Source: an uncultured Aquimonas sp. (GTDB lineage Bacteria; Pseudomonadota; Gammaproteobacteria; Xanthomonadales; Xanthomonadaceae). Taken from it: a stretch of DNA of 6,574 bases. Positions 1-5,363 of this stretch are shown piece by piece. Both the position numbers and the translations under genes were made by a program. The notes below the pieces were generated by a model, which saw only the letters and a program-made list of their open reading frames with translations, ran no database searches and was not told where the DNA came from. Location: the NCBI GenBank assembly GCA_946481615.1, contig CAMLOR010000196.1:1-6574 (forward strand), written 5' to 3'. Every line of letters begins with the position of its first letter. Position 1 is the stretch's first letter.

Positions 1-1874
1 CGGTGCGCGGCGATCCGGTGCGCCTGCGCCAGATCCTCACCAACCTGCTGAGCAATGCGATCAAGTTCACCGAACGCGGCTCGGTCAGCCTCACCGTGAC
101 GCGCCGCGGCGAAACCCGCACGCAGCACGAGATGCGCTTCGAAGTGCGCGACACCGGCGTGGGCATCGCCCCGGACGTGGCCGCCAAACTGTTCCAGCCG
201 TTCTCGCAGGCGGATGCTTCCACCACGCGCACCTATGGCGGCACGGGCCTGGGCCTCGTCATCTGCAAGCGCATCGTCGATCTGATGGGCGGGCAGATCG
301 GCGTGGAATCGACGCCGGGGCGCGGTTCGCTGTTCTGGTTCCAGGTTCCCATGCTCAAGGCGCACGGCGACATCGGCGCGCGCCGCCGCGAGCTCAACGG
401 CGCGCGCATCCTCGTCGTCACCTCGAACCCTTCGCAGCAACGCCGTTTCGCGCACGCGCTGCCGATGTGGGGCGCGATGGCGGTGAACGCCAGCAACACG
501 CAGGAAGCCATCGCCAAGCTGCGCGCGGCAGCGGGCCGCAGCAGCAGCTGGTCGTTCGACATGATGCTGGTGGACGGCAACTCCATTCCCACCACGCTGC
601 TCGCGCTGCACCGCAGCGTGTTGCGCGAAACCACGCTGGAGGATCTGCAGATCGTCTATCTGCAGGGCGACGAGACGCTGCCCGCGGAGATCGTCGAGAA
701 CGAGCGCGTGCGCATCCTGCCGCGCGACGGCAGCGACGTGGAGCTGCGCACGCAGATCTCGCGCCATTTCGAAGGCGAGGCGCGCGCGCCGGCCGCGGGG
801 CCGAGCGGGCCCAGCGTGAACGTGACGGCCGCACCGTCCGCGGCCGCGGCCGCAGCACACGCCGGGCAGGCCTACACGCCGTCCGCCCCTCCGCTGCCGG
901 CAGGCGAAGTCATCGAGCGCAGGCTGACATTGGCTCCTGACGCGCCGCTGCGCGGGCACGTGCTGCTGGTCGAGGACAATCCCGTGAACCGCCAGGTGGC
1001 GCAGCGCCTGCTTGCGCTGGCCGGCCTCACGCTCGACTGCGCCGAGAACGGCCGCGAGGCGCTCGACCGCCTGAATGCCGGCGCCTACGACGCGGTGCTG
1101 ATGGACTGCCAGATGCCGGTGATGGACGGCTACACCGCCACGCGTCAGCGCCGCGTGCAGGAAGCCGACCAGCGCCTCGACCACGTGCCCATCATCGCGA
1201 TGACGGCGAACGCCATGGTCGGCGATCGCGAGAAATGCCTGTCGGTCGGCATGGACGACTACCTGAGCAAGCCGCTCAACCGCGGCCTGCTCGAAGAAAC
1301 GCTGCGACGCTGGCTGCCGGCCATCCCGGTGGCGGATCGACTGGAAGCCGAGCGTCGCATGAGCGCGCCCGCGCCGGCGCCGGTGGTCGCGCGCCCGCCC
1401 GCCCCGGTGCGCGCGCCGATGCAGGAGCCGGCGCCCGCGCCCGCGCCGCCGCGCCAGGAATTCGAGATCGCGCCGGTGCAACCGGCCGCCGCGCCAACTC
1501 CAAGGACCGGACCCGTGATGATCCCCGAACCGCCCGCCGGCCCCGTGCTCAATCGCGAGATCGTCGACGATCTGCGCGAGATCATGGGCGACGAATTCAT
1601 CTCGCTGGTGAAGGTGTTCCTGGAAGATGCGCCGCGCGCGCTCGGCAAGCTGGAACTGGCGGCCGGCCGCGGCGATCTCGACGCGCTGGTGGGCCCCGCG
1701 CACTCGCTCAAATCGACCAGCGCCAACCTGGGCGCCCTGGCGCTTTCGGACATCGCGCGCACCATCGAACACGGCGCGCGCCAGAAGAACCTGCCGGATC
1801 CCGCGGGCCTGGTCACCCAGCTCGCCCGCGAGTTCCACCGCGTCGAAGGCGCGTTGCGCGCCTTCATCGGCTGA
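1..1874 (+). CDS. Hybrid sensor histidine kinase, 3' part (HATPase, pseudo-receiver, receiver, Hpt)
   Basis: This is a phosphorelay kinase that is open through the left edge. The sensor, the HisKA domain and the true start lie upstream; the GTG at position 3 is an internal Val codon. Counting that codon as residue 1, the visible 623 residues hold: an ATPase domain with N box [17 protein letters not shown] (8-23), G1 DTGVGIAPD (50-58), F box LFQPFSQ (63-69) and G2 GGTGLGL (79-85); a degenerate receiver (about 133-257); a canonical receiver (about 317-438) with acidic pair E324/D325, phospho-acceptor D368, T401 and K423; a Pro/Ala-rich linker (453-513); and an Hpt domain (about 517-621) with phospho-His H567 in [13 protein letters not shown]. 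The layout resembles BarA/GacS- or RpfC-type relays, in which phosphate passes His-Asp-His to a separate response regulator. The signal and partner are not visible. The gene is convergent with bfr, 3 bases from its stop. Confidence 0.93.
   Translation, partial: VRGDPVRLRQILTNLLSNAIKFTERGSVSLTVTRRGETRTQHEMRFEVRDTGVGIAPDVAAKLFQPFSQADASTTRTYGGTGLGLVICKRIVDLMGGQIGVESTPGRGSLFWFQVPMLKAHGDIGARRRELNGARILVVTSNPSQQRRFAHALPMWGAMAVNASNTQEAIAKLRAAAGRSSSWSFDMMLVDGNSIPTTLLALHRSVLRETTLEDLQIVYLQGDETLPAEIVENERVRILPRDGSDVELRTQISRHFEGEARAPAAGPSGPSVNVTAAPSAAAAAAHAGQAYTPSAPPLPAGEVIERRLTLAPDAPLRGHVLLVEDNPVNRQVAQRLLALAGLTLDCAENGREALDRLNAGAYDAVLMDCQMPVMDGYTATRQRRVQEADQRLDHVPIIAMTANAMVGDREKCLSVGMDDYLSKPLNRGLLEETLRRWLPAIPVADRLEAERRMSAPAPAPVVARPPAPVRAPMQEPAPAPAPPRQEFEIAPVQPAAAPTPRTGPVMIPEPPAGPVLNREIVDDLREIMGDEFISLVKVFLEDAPRALGKLELAAGRGDLDALVGPAHSLKSTSANLGALALSDIARTIEHGARQKNLPDPAGLVTQLAREFHRVEGALRAFIG
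1365..1451 (+). repeat. Low-complexity Pro/Ala-rich linker coding stretch
   Basis: This stretch of repeated gcgccc/gcgccg units encodes an Ala-Pro-rich linker (residues 455-483 of the kinase fragment) between the receiver and the Hpt domain. Such linkers usually act as flexible tethers letting the Hpt domain dock on the receiver. A shorter Ala run (about 279-286) separates the two receivers. The DNA repetition probably reflects protein composition at high GC rather than a mobile repeat. Confidence 0.6.
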
Positions 1875-1877
1875 GCG

Positions 1878-2363
1878 TTACGACGACTCGCCGTGTTTGC
1901 CGACCTTGGTCTGCAGCCAGTTCTGCAGCCCGAGGCGTTCGACGAGGCCGAGTTGCGTCTCGAGCCAGTCGATGTGTTCCTCTTCCGATTCGAGGATGTC
2001 CTCGAACAGTTCGCGCGAAACGTAATCGCCCACCGATTCGCTGTGCGCGATGGCGGCCTTCAGATCCGGCACGGCGAGGTATTCCAGCCGCAGATCGCAT
2101 TCGAGCGCTTCCACCGGGCTTTCGCCGATGAACAGCTTGCCGAGGTTCTGCAGGTTGGGGATGCCGTCGAGGAAGAGGATGCGCTCGATCAGCTTGTCGG
2201 CGTGCTTCATCTCGTCGATCGACTCGTGGTACTCGTGGTCCGCGAGTTCCTTCAGGCCCCAGTTCTTGAACATGCGGGCGTGCAGGAAATACTGGTTGAT
2301 CGCGATGAGTTCGTTGTAGAGCGCCTTGTTGAGGTGCTCGATGACTTTCGGGTCGCCTTTCAT
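1878..2363 (-). CDS. bfr: Bacterioferritin
   Basis: This 161-residue protein has the usual length and is closely similar to bacterioferritin throughout. The family forms 24-subunit cytoplasmic shells that oxidise Fe(II) and store it as a ferric mineral, with haem between subunit pairs. All ferroxidase-centre ligands are at their standard positions: E18, E51, H54, E94, E127 and H130. The haem-ligating Met is M52, in [16 protein letters not shown]. The ATG start at 2363 is supported by a GGAGGG Shine-Dalgarno (2370-2375) with a 6-base spacer and by the canonical MKGD N-terminus. The gene lies 90 bases downstream of bfd on the same strand, so the two probably share some transcription. Bfd is the known reductase partner for iron release from Bfr. 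The stop lies 3 bases from the stop of the convergent kinase gene. Since all ligands are present, this is predicted to be a catalytically active, haem-binding subunit. Confidence 0.97.
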   Translation of the reverse strand: MKGDPKVIEHLNKALYNELIAINQYFLHARMFKNWGLKELADHEYHESIDEMKHADKLIERILFLDGIPNLQNLGKLFIGESPVEALECDLRLEYLAVPDLKAAIAHSESVGDYVSRELFEDILESEEEHIDWLETQLGLVERLGLQNWLQTKVGKHGESS

Positions 2364-2369
2364 TGCAGG

Positions 2370-2394
2370 CCCTCCGTGCGAGGAATCGACGGAG
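2370..2394 (-). promoter_or_regulatory. Possible hairpin masking the bfr Shine-Dalgarno
   Basis: On the mRNA strand, CTCCGT (2377-2372 as the complementary ACGGAG arm, and 2394-2389 as the CTCCGT arm) can form a 6-base-pair stem with an 11-nucleotide loop (2378-2388). The 3' arm, ACGGAG, is followed by GG and contains most of the bfr Shine-Dalgarno, so folding would hide it. The inverted repeat is seen directly; its role in translation control is inferred. A 6-bp stem with an 11-base loop is only moderately stable. Confidence 0.35.
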
Positions 2395-2400
2395 AAAATA
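2395..2400 (-). promoter_or_regulatory. Weak candidate -10 element for bfr
   Basis: TATTTT on the minus strand is the best -10-like hexamer in the 90-base gap between bfd and bfr. I see no convincing -35 hexamer 16-18 bases upstream. If used, transcription would begin near 2388, after the upstream arm of the Shine-Dalgarno-masking hairpin. The alternative is that bfr is expressed only by read-through from bfd. Confidence 0.22.
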
Positions 2401-2453
2401 GCGCGATCGGGATTTCGATGCGGTAGCGAGAATCGCCCGCAACTGGCAGCGGG

Positions 2454-2654
2454 CTAAGCCGCGACCGCGAACACCGGCAACGGGAAGGTTTTCTCAAGGT
2501 GCTGATCGAGCACCTGCATCGCGACATCGGCGCAGCTGCCGCAGGTCGTCGCGCAGCCGGTCATGGCCTTGAGGTCGGACAGGGTTCGGGCGCCCGCATC
2601 GCCGGCGGCCTTCACGGCGCGCTCGGTGATCCCGTTGCAGAGACAGACGTACAT
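2454..2654 (-). CDS. bfd: Bacterioferritin-associated ferredoxin
   Basis: This is a small [2Fe-2S] protein of 66 residues that passes electrons to bacterioferritin so stored ferric iron can be released into the cytoplasm. The chosen start, MYVCLCNGIT, matches the standard Bfd N-terminus. The cluster ligands fall at the family positions C4, C6, C38 and C41 (CxC, then CGSC). There is an additional Cys at C34. Longer in-frame starts exist (ATG at 2663, TTG at 2693), but the TTG would place coding sequence over the Fur-like box and adds residues unlike the family. No clear Shine-Dalgarno precedes 2654, so translation may be leaderless, start at 2663, or be coupled to rppH, whose stop lies 43 bases upstream. 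The C-terminal tail (FPLPVFAVAA) is not recognised. Iron-limited induction is expected from the overlapping Fur-like box. Confidence 0.92.
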   Translation of the reverse strand: MYVCLCNGITERAVKAAGDAGARTLSDLKAMTGCATTCGSCADVAMQVLDQHLEKTFPLPVFAVAA

Positions 2655-2661
2655 GGCCGCC

Positions 2662-2690
2662 ATTGCAGCCGAGATGCGAATGATTGTCAA
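2662..2690 (-). promoter_or_regulatory. Candidate bfd promoter
   Basis: A perfect -35 hexamer TTGACA (2690-2685) is followed by a 17-base spacer and TGCAAT (2667-2662), a 4-of-6 match to the -10 consensus. Transcription would then start at about 2655, next to the ATG at 2654, giving a leaderless or nearly leaderless mRNA. An alternative -10, GACAAT (2688-2683), would give a leader of about 22 bases but has no good -35. Confidence 0.4.
2675..2689 (-). promoter_or_regulatory. Fur-like box upstream of bfd
   Basis: The minus strand reads TGACAAT-C-ATTCGCA, which matches the 7-1-7 Fur consensus TGATAAT-N-ATTATCA at 11 of 14 positions. It lies 21-35 bases upstream of the bfd start. It overlaps a TTGACA hexamer (2690-2685), so bound Fe-Fur would block RNA polymerase. 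Known Fur repression of bfd in gammaproteobacteria supports the call. The match is seen by eye; binding is inferred. Confidence 0.65.
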
Positions 2691-2697
2691 CAACCGC

Positions 2698-3276
2698 CTA
2701 GCGGGGACGGGCGGAGCCCGCGAACCGGCGCGGATGCTCGCCGCGCTGGGTGCGCTCGTCCAGCGGCGGCGGCGCCCGGGTCAGGATGGCGGCCCCGTCG
2801 GCCACCACGTGGGCCTTGCGGGCCAGATGGTGCAGGGCCTGGGCGTAGACCCGGCGCTTGAAATTGACCACGTGGTCGAGCGGATACCAGAAATCCACCC
2901 AGCGCCAGGAATCGAACTCGGGCTTGTCGGTGCAATCGAGCCGGACGTCGCACTCGGCGCCGGTGAGCCGGAGCAGGAACCAGACCTGCTTCTGCCCGAT
3001 GCAGATCGGCCGCTCCCCGGCCCGCACGCAGCGGCGCGGCAGGCGGTAGCGCAGCCAGCCGGGCGTAGCGTCCAGGACCTCGACGTGCTGCGGCTGCAGG
3101 CCGGTCTCTTCCTGCAATTCGCGGTACATCGCCTCGAGCGGCGTCTCGTCGGTGTTCATCCCGCCCTGCGGGAACTGCCAGCCGTCGCGCGAGGCGCGCC
3201 GCGCCCAGAACACCCGCCCGTCCGCGTGCATGAGCACGATGCCGACGTTGGGCCGGTAACCGTCCGGATCGATCAC
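2698..3276 (-). CDS. rppH: RNA 5'-pyrophosphohydrolase (Nudix family)
   Basis: RppH removes pyrophosphate from the 5' triphosphate end of mRNA, making it a target for RNase E decay. The predicted protein has 192 residues. Its start is like E. coli RppH ([14 protein letters not shown]), followed by WQFPQGG and a complete Nudix box G-x5-E-x7-R-E-x-x-E-E-x-G (residues 38-59). The metal-binding glutamates E53, E56 and E57 are present. The GTG at 3276 is chosen because it fits this N-terminus and has GGAG 8 bases upstream (3285-3288). An in-frame TTG at 3333 is rejected. Residues about 165-192 are an Arg/Pro-rich tail slightly longer than in E. coli (176 residues in total) and probably disordered. 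The gene is divergent from tRNA-Met and upstream of bfd on the same strand. Nothing in its neighbourhood ties it to iron or nitrite metabolism. Confidence 0.95.
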   Translation of the reverse strand: MIDPDGYRPNVGIVLMHADGRVFWARRASRDGWQFPQGGMNTDETPLEAMYRELQEETGLQPQHVEVLDATPGWLRYRLPRRCVRAGERPICIGQKQVWFLLRLTGAECDVRLDCTDKPEFDSWRWVDFWYPLDHVVNFKRRVYAQALHHLARKAHVVADGAAILTRAPPPLDERTQRGEHPRRFAGSARPR

Positions 3277-3296
3277 GGGACGGACTCCATTCGTAT

Positions 3297-3331
3297 CTGA
3301 CCCGACAATGCCACGGCCCGCGTGCACCGAC
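3297..3331 (-). promoter_or_regulatory. Weak candidate promoter for rppH
   Basis: On the minus strand, TTGTCG is followed by 17 bases and CATTGT, matching the sigma-70 hexamers at 4 of 6 and 3 of 6 positions. Transcription would start a few bases after the -10, giving a leader of roughly 20 bases that includes the GGAG ribosome binding site. This is the best pair I can find in the gap between rppH and the tRNA, but it is weak. Confidence 0.25.
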
Positions 3332-3350
3332 AAGCCGCCGCAGGCGTCGG

Positions 3351-3379
3351 TTGACGCTCCGCGGCACGCAATGGATAAT
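3351..3379 (+). promoter_or_regulatory. Sigma-70 promoter of tRNA-Met
   Basis: TTGACG (3351-3356), a 17-base spacer and GATAAT (3374-3379) match the consensus at 5 of 6 positions each with ideal spacing. Transcription should begin near 3386, about 22 bases before the mature tRNA. The bases between -10 and start (TCGCGCC) are a GC-rich discriminator. Such discriminators are known at stable-RNA promoters under stringent (ppGpp/DksA) control, which is therefore likely here. Confidence 0.8.
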
Positions 3380-3385
3380 TCGCGC

Positions 3386-3400
3386 CCCGCCGACGGCGGG
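3386..3400 (+). other. GC-rich hairpin in the pre-tRNA leader
   Basis: CCCGCC-GAC-GGCGGG forms a perfect 6-base-pair stem with a 3-base loop, starting at the predicted transcription start and ending 7 bases before the mature tRNA 5' end. No T tract follows, so it is not an intrinsic terminator. It may shape the leader that RNase P removes, or may be chance in very GC-rich DNA. Confidence 0.45.
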
Positions 3401-3407
3401 CCCGCGT

Positions 3408-3484
3408 GGCTATGTAGCTCAGCCGGTTAGAGCACGGCACTCATAATGCCGGGGTCGGTGGTTCGAGCCCACCCATAGCCACCA
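3408..3484 (+). tRNA. tRNA-Met (anticodon CAU, elongator type)
   Basis: This 77-base cloverleaf is complete. It has acceptor arms GGCTATG/CATAGCC, D arm GCTC/GAGC, anticodon stem CGGCA/TGCCG around loop CTCATAA, T stem GGTGG/CCACC around TTCGAGC, and an encoded ACCA end. The anticodon CAT is at 3442-3444. The G1-C72 pair and the lack of three G-C pairs at the base of the anticodon stem exclude the initiator tRNA. The sequence follows the E. coli elongator Met pattern (GGCTA-GTAGCTCAG...TAGCCACCA) better than the lysidine-modified tRNA-Ile2, which also carries CAU. It stands alone, with its 3' end 12 bases from the convergent azurin stop and no intrinsic terminator between them. Confidence 0.93.
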
Positions 3485-3496
3485 TCTCGCGTCACC

Positions 3497-3934
3497 TCAC
3501 TCGACGACGAGCTTGCCCTTCATGATGGCCCAGTGGCCCGGGAAGGAGCAGAAGAACGCGTAGTCGCCGCCCGCCTTCAGGGCCGAACCCGGGAATGTCG
3601 CGCTGGTCGAGGCTCCACCGCCCACGATCGGCGTGTGGGCGATCGCGCGCGCATCTCCCGCCGGAACGTAGTTCGCGGCCGCGCCCGCGGCCATGCCGGC
3701 GGTGCCGAGCGCCTGCACGTCGCCCGCGGCGGAGATCACGACGTTGTGGCCCATCGCCGTCGCCGGCAGTTTGCCGACGTGCGTGAGGTTGATGGTGATG
3801 GTGGGGCACGACGACGAGACCGTGACTTCGGCCTTGTCGAACTTCATGGCGTCGTCGGCTTTCAGGTCGATGGTGCAGTTGGCGGCATGGGCGGAACCGG
3901 CGAGCAGCAGGCCGCAATAGATCAGATGGCGCAT
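3497..3934 (-). CDS. azu: Azurin (periplasmic type I copper protein)
   Basis: This blue copper electron carrier, 145 residues as a precursor, acts in the periplasm. A signal peptide (1-17, ending AHA) precedes a mature chain of exactly 128 residues, the length of classical azurins. In mature numbering the copper site is G45, H46, C112, H117 and M121 (motifs MGHN and FFCSFPGHWAIMKG). The C3-C26 disulfide, the surface-patch Mets M44 and M64, and H35 and H83 are also present. The ATG at 3934 is chosen over ATG 3976 because it begins the signal peptide and has GGGAG 6 bases upstream. Two substitutions stand out: the buried Trp48 of Pseudomonas azurin is Val, and position 118, next to ligand H117, is Trp. 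Azurin is last in the nirK cluster and has its own FNR-type promoter, so it probably donates electrons to nitrite reduction. Confidence 0.96.
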   Translation of the reverse strand: MRHLIYCGLLLAGSAHAANCTIDLKADDAMKFDKAEVTVSSSCPTITINLTHVGKLPATAMGHNVVISAAGDVQALGTAGMAAGAAANYVPAGDARAIAHTPIVGGGASTSATFPGSALKAGGDYAFFCSFPGHWAIMKGKLVVE

Positions 3935-3959
3935 GGGTTTCTCCCGAGTGGATGACGCC

Positions 3960-3965
3960 ACTGTA
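3960..3965 (-). promoter_or_regulatory. -10 element of the azurin promoter
   Basis: TACAGT on the minus strand matches the -10 consensus at 4 of 6 positions. Counting 7 bases on places the start at 3953. This puts the FNR-type palindrome exactly at -41.5 and leaves a 19-base leader carrying the GGGAG ribosome binding site. No -35 hexamer is expected at a class II activated promoter. Confidence 0.6.
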
Positions 3966-3987
3966 GCGGCGTGCATCCGTGCGCCCG

Positions 3988-4001
3988 TTGACGCAGGTCA
4001 A
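3988..4001 (-). promoter_or_regulatory. FNR/Anr/Dnr-type operator of azurin
   Basis: TTGAC-GCAG-GTCAA is a perfect inverted repeat of the FNR/CRP-family half-site (consensus TTGAT-N4-ATCAA; TTGAC/GTCAA is a common variant for Anr and Dnr). It sits in the 74-base gap between the SCO gene and azurin. Its centre is 32 bases upstream of the centre of a -10-like hexamer, the class II activator geometry. Activation by low oxygen or nitric oxide is inferred; the regulator itself is not in the window. Confidence 0.78.
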
Positions 4002-4008
4002 GCCGGCG

Positions 4009-4575
4009 TCATTGCGCCGCGAGTGTCGCGCGCACCTGCGCCAGGAAATCGGGATCGGGCACCGCGCCGAGCTTCTCGGTGCGCGCCACGACGCGGCCCT
4101 GCGCGTCGAGCAGCACCAGCGCGCTGGTGTGGTTGAATTCGCCGTCGGCGAGCGCGCGATAGCGGATGCCGAGCAGCGCGGCCAGCGTGCGCACGTCGTC
4201 CGGCGCCGGCCGCAGCAGCGACCAGCGCGCCGCGTCGAGCTTGCGGCGTTCGGCCACGCGCGCCAGCGCCTCGGGAGTGTCGCGCGCCGGGTCCATGCTG
4301 ATCAGCACGACGGACAGCGCTGCGCGCTCTTCCGGCGTCAACGCATGCTCGACGCCCTTGGCGCTGTCGACGATCAGCGGACACACGTAGCGGCACGAGG
4401 TGTAGAACATCGAGACCAGGCGCGGCCGGCCCTGCAGATCGCGCCACGCCACGGCGCGCGCGCCCTGGTCCACGAACGCCGCGTCGGCGTGGTAGACCGA
4501 ATCGGTCGGCAACTCCGAGGCGAGTGCCGCCGCGCTGCAAAGCAGCGCAAGGATGAGCAGCAACGAGCGTTTCAT
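4009..4575 (-). CDS. SCO1/SenC/PrrC-family copper chaperone
   Basis: This 188-residue protein has a thioredoxin-like fold with the SCO copper site: C61 and C65 in CRYVC and H149 in NHTSAL. The family binds Cu(I)/Cu(II) and delivers it, or reduces target thiols, usually for the CuA site of cytochrome oxidase. A signal peptide (1-19) precedes ELP. Although Cys13 lies in it, ALLC is a poor lipobox, so a soluble or signal-anchored periplasmic protein is more likely than a lipoprotein. The nirV stop (TGA) and this ATG are separated by one base (TGACATG), so translation is probably coupled. GGGA 10 bases upstream is a weak ribosome binding site. Placement between nirV and azurin suggests it metallates NirK or azurin rather than an oxidase; that is inference from context. 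Confidence 0.93.
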   Translation of the reverse strand: MKRSLLLILALLCSAAALASELPTDSVYHADAAFVDQGARAVAWRDLQGRPRLVSMFYTSCRYVCPLIVDSAKGVEHALTPEERAALSVVLISMDPARDTPEALARVAERRKLDAARWSLLRPAPDDVRTLAALLGIRYRALADGEFNHTSALVLLDAQGRVVARTEKLGAVPDPDFLAQVRATLAAQ

Positions 4576-4576
4576 G

Positions 4577-5359
4577 TCAGCGTTTTCCCGTGATCGGGCG
4601 CGCGCAGCGGAAGCCGAGGTTGCCCGTGGTGTCGGCGGCCTGCAGCGCGGAGAGCATCGCCACGCGCATCAGCACCGCATAGTTTTCGCGATCGTCGGTG
4701 GAAAGCCCCGCCGCGCCGCAGAACTGCAGGCGGTCCGGATCGCCCTGCTGGCGGTTGTCGGCCGACACCAGCATCGCGGAATAGTCGTCCACCCATTCCC
4801 ACACCAGGCCGTGCAGATCGTGCACGCCATGGACGTTCGCGGCGCCCTGCGCAACGGGAGCGAGCGGTTCGGTCGAGGGCCGCGCATACCAGGACAGGAT
4901 GCGCTCACGCCAGGCCGCGTCCTGGCGCGCGTCGGCGCGCGTTTCGTCGGCGGCGGCGACGAGTTCCCACTCGCTCCAGGTCGGCAGGCGCGCGCCCTGC
5001 GTTTCGCAATAGGCCTGCGCCGCGAACCAGCTCACCCAGATCACCGGCTGCGCGTCCTGCGCCGCGGCGCCCGGCGTCGTCGCGCCGGCCCAATGCTGCA
5101 GATAGCGCGCGTCGGCCAGCACGGCCGGCGCGCGGCCGCGTTGCCAATCCGGGTGGCTTCGCACGAAGGCGGCGTAGTCGGCGTTCGTCACCGGATGCGC
5201 CTGGATCTCGAACGGCGCGATGCGCTGTTCGCCTTGCGTGTCCTCGTACTTCAGCACCGACTTGAACGCGTCGTTGCCGGGAATCGCCACCCACTCTGCG
5301 CCGCTTGCGGAAGCGGCGCCGAGGAACAGTGCGAAGCCGAGGGCAGGCAAGCGGATCAT
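4577..5359 (-). CDS. nirV: NirV, FGE/SUMF-fold protein of the nitrite reductase cluster
   Basis: This 260-residue exported protein has a signal peptide (1-20) and the formylglycine-generating-enzyme/SUMF1 fold. Motifs are PVTNADYAAFV (56-66), PVIWVSWFAAQAYC with RLPTWSEWE (105-132), NVHGVHDLHGLVWEWVDDY (175-193) and GNLGFRCA (246-253). NirV proteins are known as companions of copper nitrite reductase in several denitrifiers, but their function is not established. True FGE uses two copper-binding cysteines five residues apart (human C336/C341). Here C214 appears to match the first, while position 219 is Leu, so formylglycine formation is unlikely. The ATG at 5359 is chosen because it begins the signal peptide; an in-frame ATG at 5401 would overlap nirK by 38 bases. 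The nirK stop is 4 bases upstream and no clear Shine-Dalgarno is seen, so translational coupling is likely. The name rests on fold and position together. Confidence 0.87.
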   Translation of the reverse strand: MIRLPALGFALFLGAASASGAEWVAIPGNDAFKSVLKYEDTQGEQRIAPFEIQAHPVTNADYAAFVRSHPDWQRGRAPAVLADARYLQHWAGATTPGAAAQDAQPVIWVSWFAAQAYCETQGARLPTWSEWELVAAADETRADARQDAAWRERILSWYARPSTEPLAPVAQGAANVHGVHDLHGLVWEWVDDYSAMLVSADNRQQGDPDRLQFCGAAGLSTDDRENYAVLMRVAMLSALQAADTTGNLGFRCARPITGKR

Positions 5360-5363
5360 GGCG

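Noticed and set aside
1235..2131. A 298-codon + strand frame overlapping the kinase end and bfr
   Set aside because: It overlaps the kinase in another frame and bfr in antisense. Its Arg/Ala/Pro-rich composition is typical of an out-of-frame reading of GC-rich coding sequence.
1864..2442. A 192-codon - strand frame over bfr
   Set aside because: The same strand encodes a full-length bacterioferritin with every ligand in another frame; this one is Arg/Pro-rich with no motifs.
2655..2693. An N-terminal extension of bfd from TTG 2693
   Set aside because: The added residues have no counterpart in Bfd, and the start would place coding sequence over the Fur-like box and TTGACA. MYVCLCNG is the standard N-terminus.
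3277..3333. An N-terminal extension of rppH from TTG 3333
   Set aside because: The GTG at 3276 gives the conserved RppH N-terminus and has a GGAG at 8 bases. The TTG has no comparable support.
3386..3400. The CCCGCC/GGCGGG hairpin as an intrinsic terminator
   Set aside because: No T tract follows on either strand and it sits at the predicted start of the tRNA transcript.
3408..3484. The CAU tRNA as initiator tRNA-fMet or as tRNA-Ile2
   Set aside because: G1-C72 is paired and the three G-C pairs of the initiator anticodon stem are missing. The acceptor and D arm follow elongator Met rather than tRNA-Ile2, although modification-dependent Ile2 cannot be fully excluded by sequence alone.
3408..3484. 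The tRNA gene as an integration (att) site for a mobile island
   Set aside because: No integrase gene and no direct repeat of the tRNA 3' end is seen in the window, and both flanks are ordinary metabolic genes.
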